Positions 63,916-64,000 of a stretch of DNA of 64,000 nucleotides are shown here, piece after piece (position 1 is the first letter of the stretch; each line of letters starts with the position of its first letter). The DNA comes from Cyclobacteriaceae bacterium (GTDB taxonomy: Bacteria > Bacteroidota > Bacteroidia > Cytophagales > Cyclobacteriaceae). A program made the translations under genes and the position numbers. The stretch covers positions 16,013 to 80,012 of the forward strand of contig JAGQYM010000017.1 in the NCBI GenBank assembly GCA_020436085.1, read 5' to 3'. Under the pieces are notes generated by a model, which worked only from the letters and a program-made list of their open reading frames with translations, did not search any database and was not told the origin of the DNA.

Positions 63916-64000
63916 TTAAGTCAATTTGGTCAGGAACCGATCGGCTGTATTTAAGAGACTCTCTCTTTTCTCCGGGAGCATCTTGTCAAAATTTTTGATC
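63916..64000 (-). CDS. Partial CDS, C-terminal tail at window edge
   Basis: An open minus-strand frame runs from the window edge to a TAA at 63918-63916, encoding IKNFDKMLPEKRESLLNTAD then RFLTKLT. It ends 10 bp before the SH3-like gene start, a usual operon spacing. Only 27 residues are visible, too few to identify the protein. Confidence 0.45.
   Translation of the reverse strand, partial: IKNFDKMLPEKRESLLNTADRFLTKLT

Overview
The window looks like a chromosomal segment of a Bacteroidota bacterium, most likely of the order Cytophagales. The clues are two proteins with type IX secretion (T9SS) C-terminal sorting domains, many families typical of the phylum (DUF1684, DUF2911, DUF4199, DUF2807/head-GIN, large TPR proteins), weak or absent Shine-Dalgarno sequences, and upstream boxes matching the Bacteroidota -7 consensus TAnnTTTG, once with a TTTG at the right distance (rpsT). 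No tRNA or rRNA gene, insertion sequence, prophage or CRISPR array was found. Genes are densely packed on both strands and no gap without a gene exceeds about 235 bp.

Layout. 1-4.7 kb (minus strand): the start of pheT (cut by the window edge), DUF1684, a serine beta-lactamase-like hydrolase, a RadC protein and rpsT with its own promoter and terminator. 4.7-10.8 kb: an M1 aminopeptidase, divergent from an S1/P1-like zinc hydrolase, then small membrane proteins and a glycosyltransferase / ECF sigma factor / DUF2911 operon. 10.8-18.1 kb: a second serine hydrolase, rsmG, a repeat-rich surface protein coupled to a small T9SS protein, fluC/crcB, a PlsC-like acyltransferase and an RsmB-type rRNA methyltransferase. 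18.2-31.2 kb: an exported TPR-CHAT protease-like protein, a class V aminotransferase, a penicillin acylase divergent from a VanX-like D-Ala-D-Ala dipeptidase, MazG, ComB, GcvT and a 1000-residue membrane-TPR protein of unknown role. 31.3-38.2 kb: mostly housekeeping (GNAT, GatC, acyltransferase, M24 peptidase, thioesterase, MATE, Nudix, RNase HII, NRDE). 38.2-45.3 kb: one giant 2375-residue T9SS adhesin-like repeat protein. 45.5-54.5 kb: ABC ATPase, cobalamin adenosyltransferase, IlvE, release factor 2 with a programmed +1 frameshift, MFS, lysoplasmalogenase, DUF2807, YigZ and a metal-binding rhodanese. 54.5-64 kb: a two-component system followed by a membrane coiled-coil protein, a Tet-type MFS exporter, a third serine hydrolase, DUF2834, a thioredoxin-fold protein, a YHS protein with an AraC regulator, and an SH3-like secreted protein.

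Much of the content concerns the envelope: serine hydrolases, penicillin acylase, D-Ala-D-Ala dipeptidase, two acyltransferases, T9SS surface proteins and several exporters. The rest is core information processing (PheT, S20, RsmG, RsmB-like, GatC, RF2, RNase HII). Convergent genes almost always abut or overlap at their 3' ends. Several promoter boxes sit only a few bases upstream of the start codon, which suggests very short leaders. No complete novel defence or mobile system is evident. The most unusual items are the exported CHAT protein, the giant repeat adhesin, the membrane-TPR orphan, the metal-binding rhodanese fusion, and shared palindromes at two adjacent genes.
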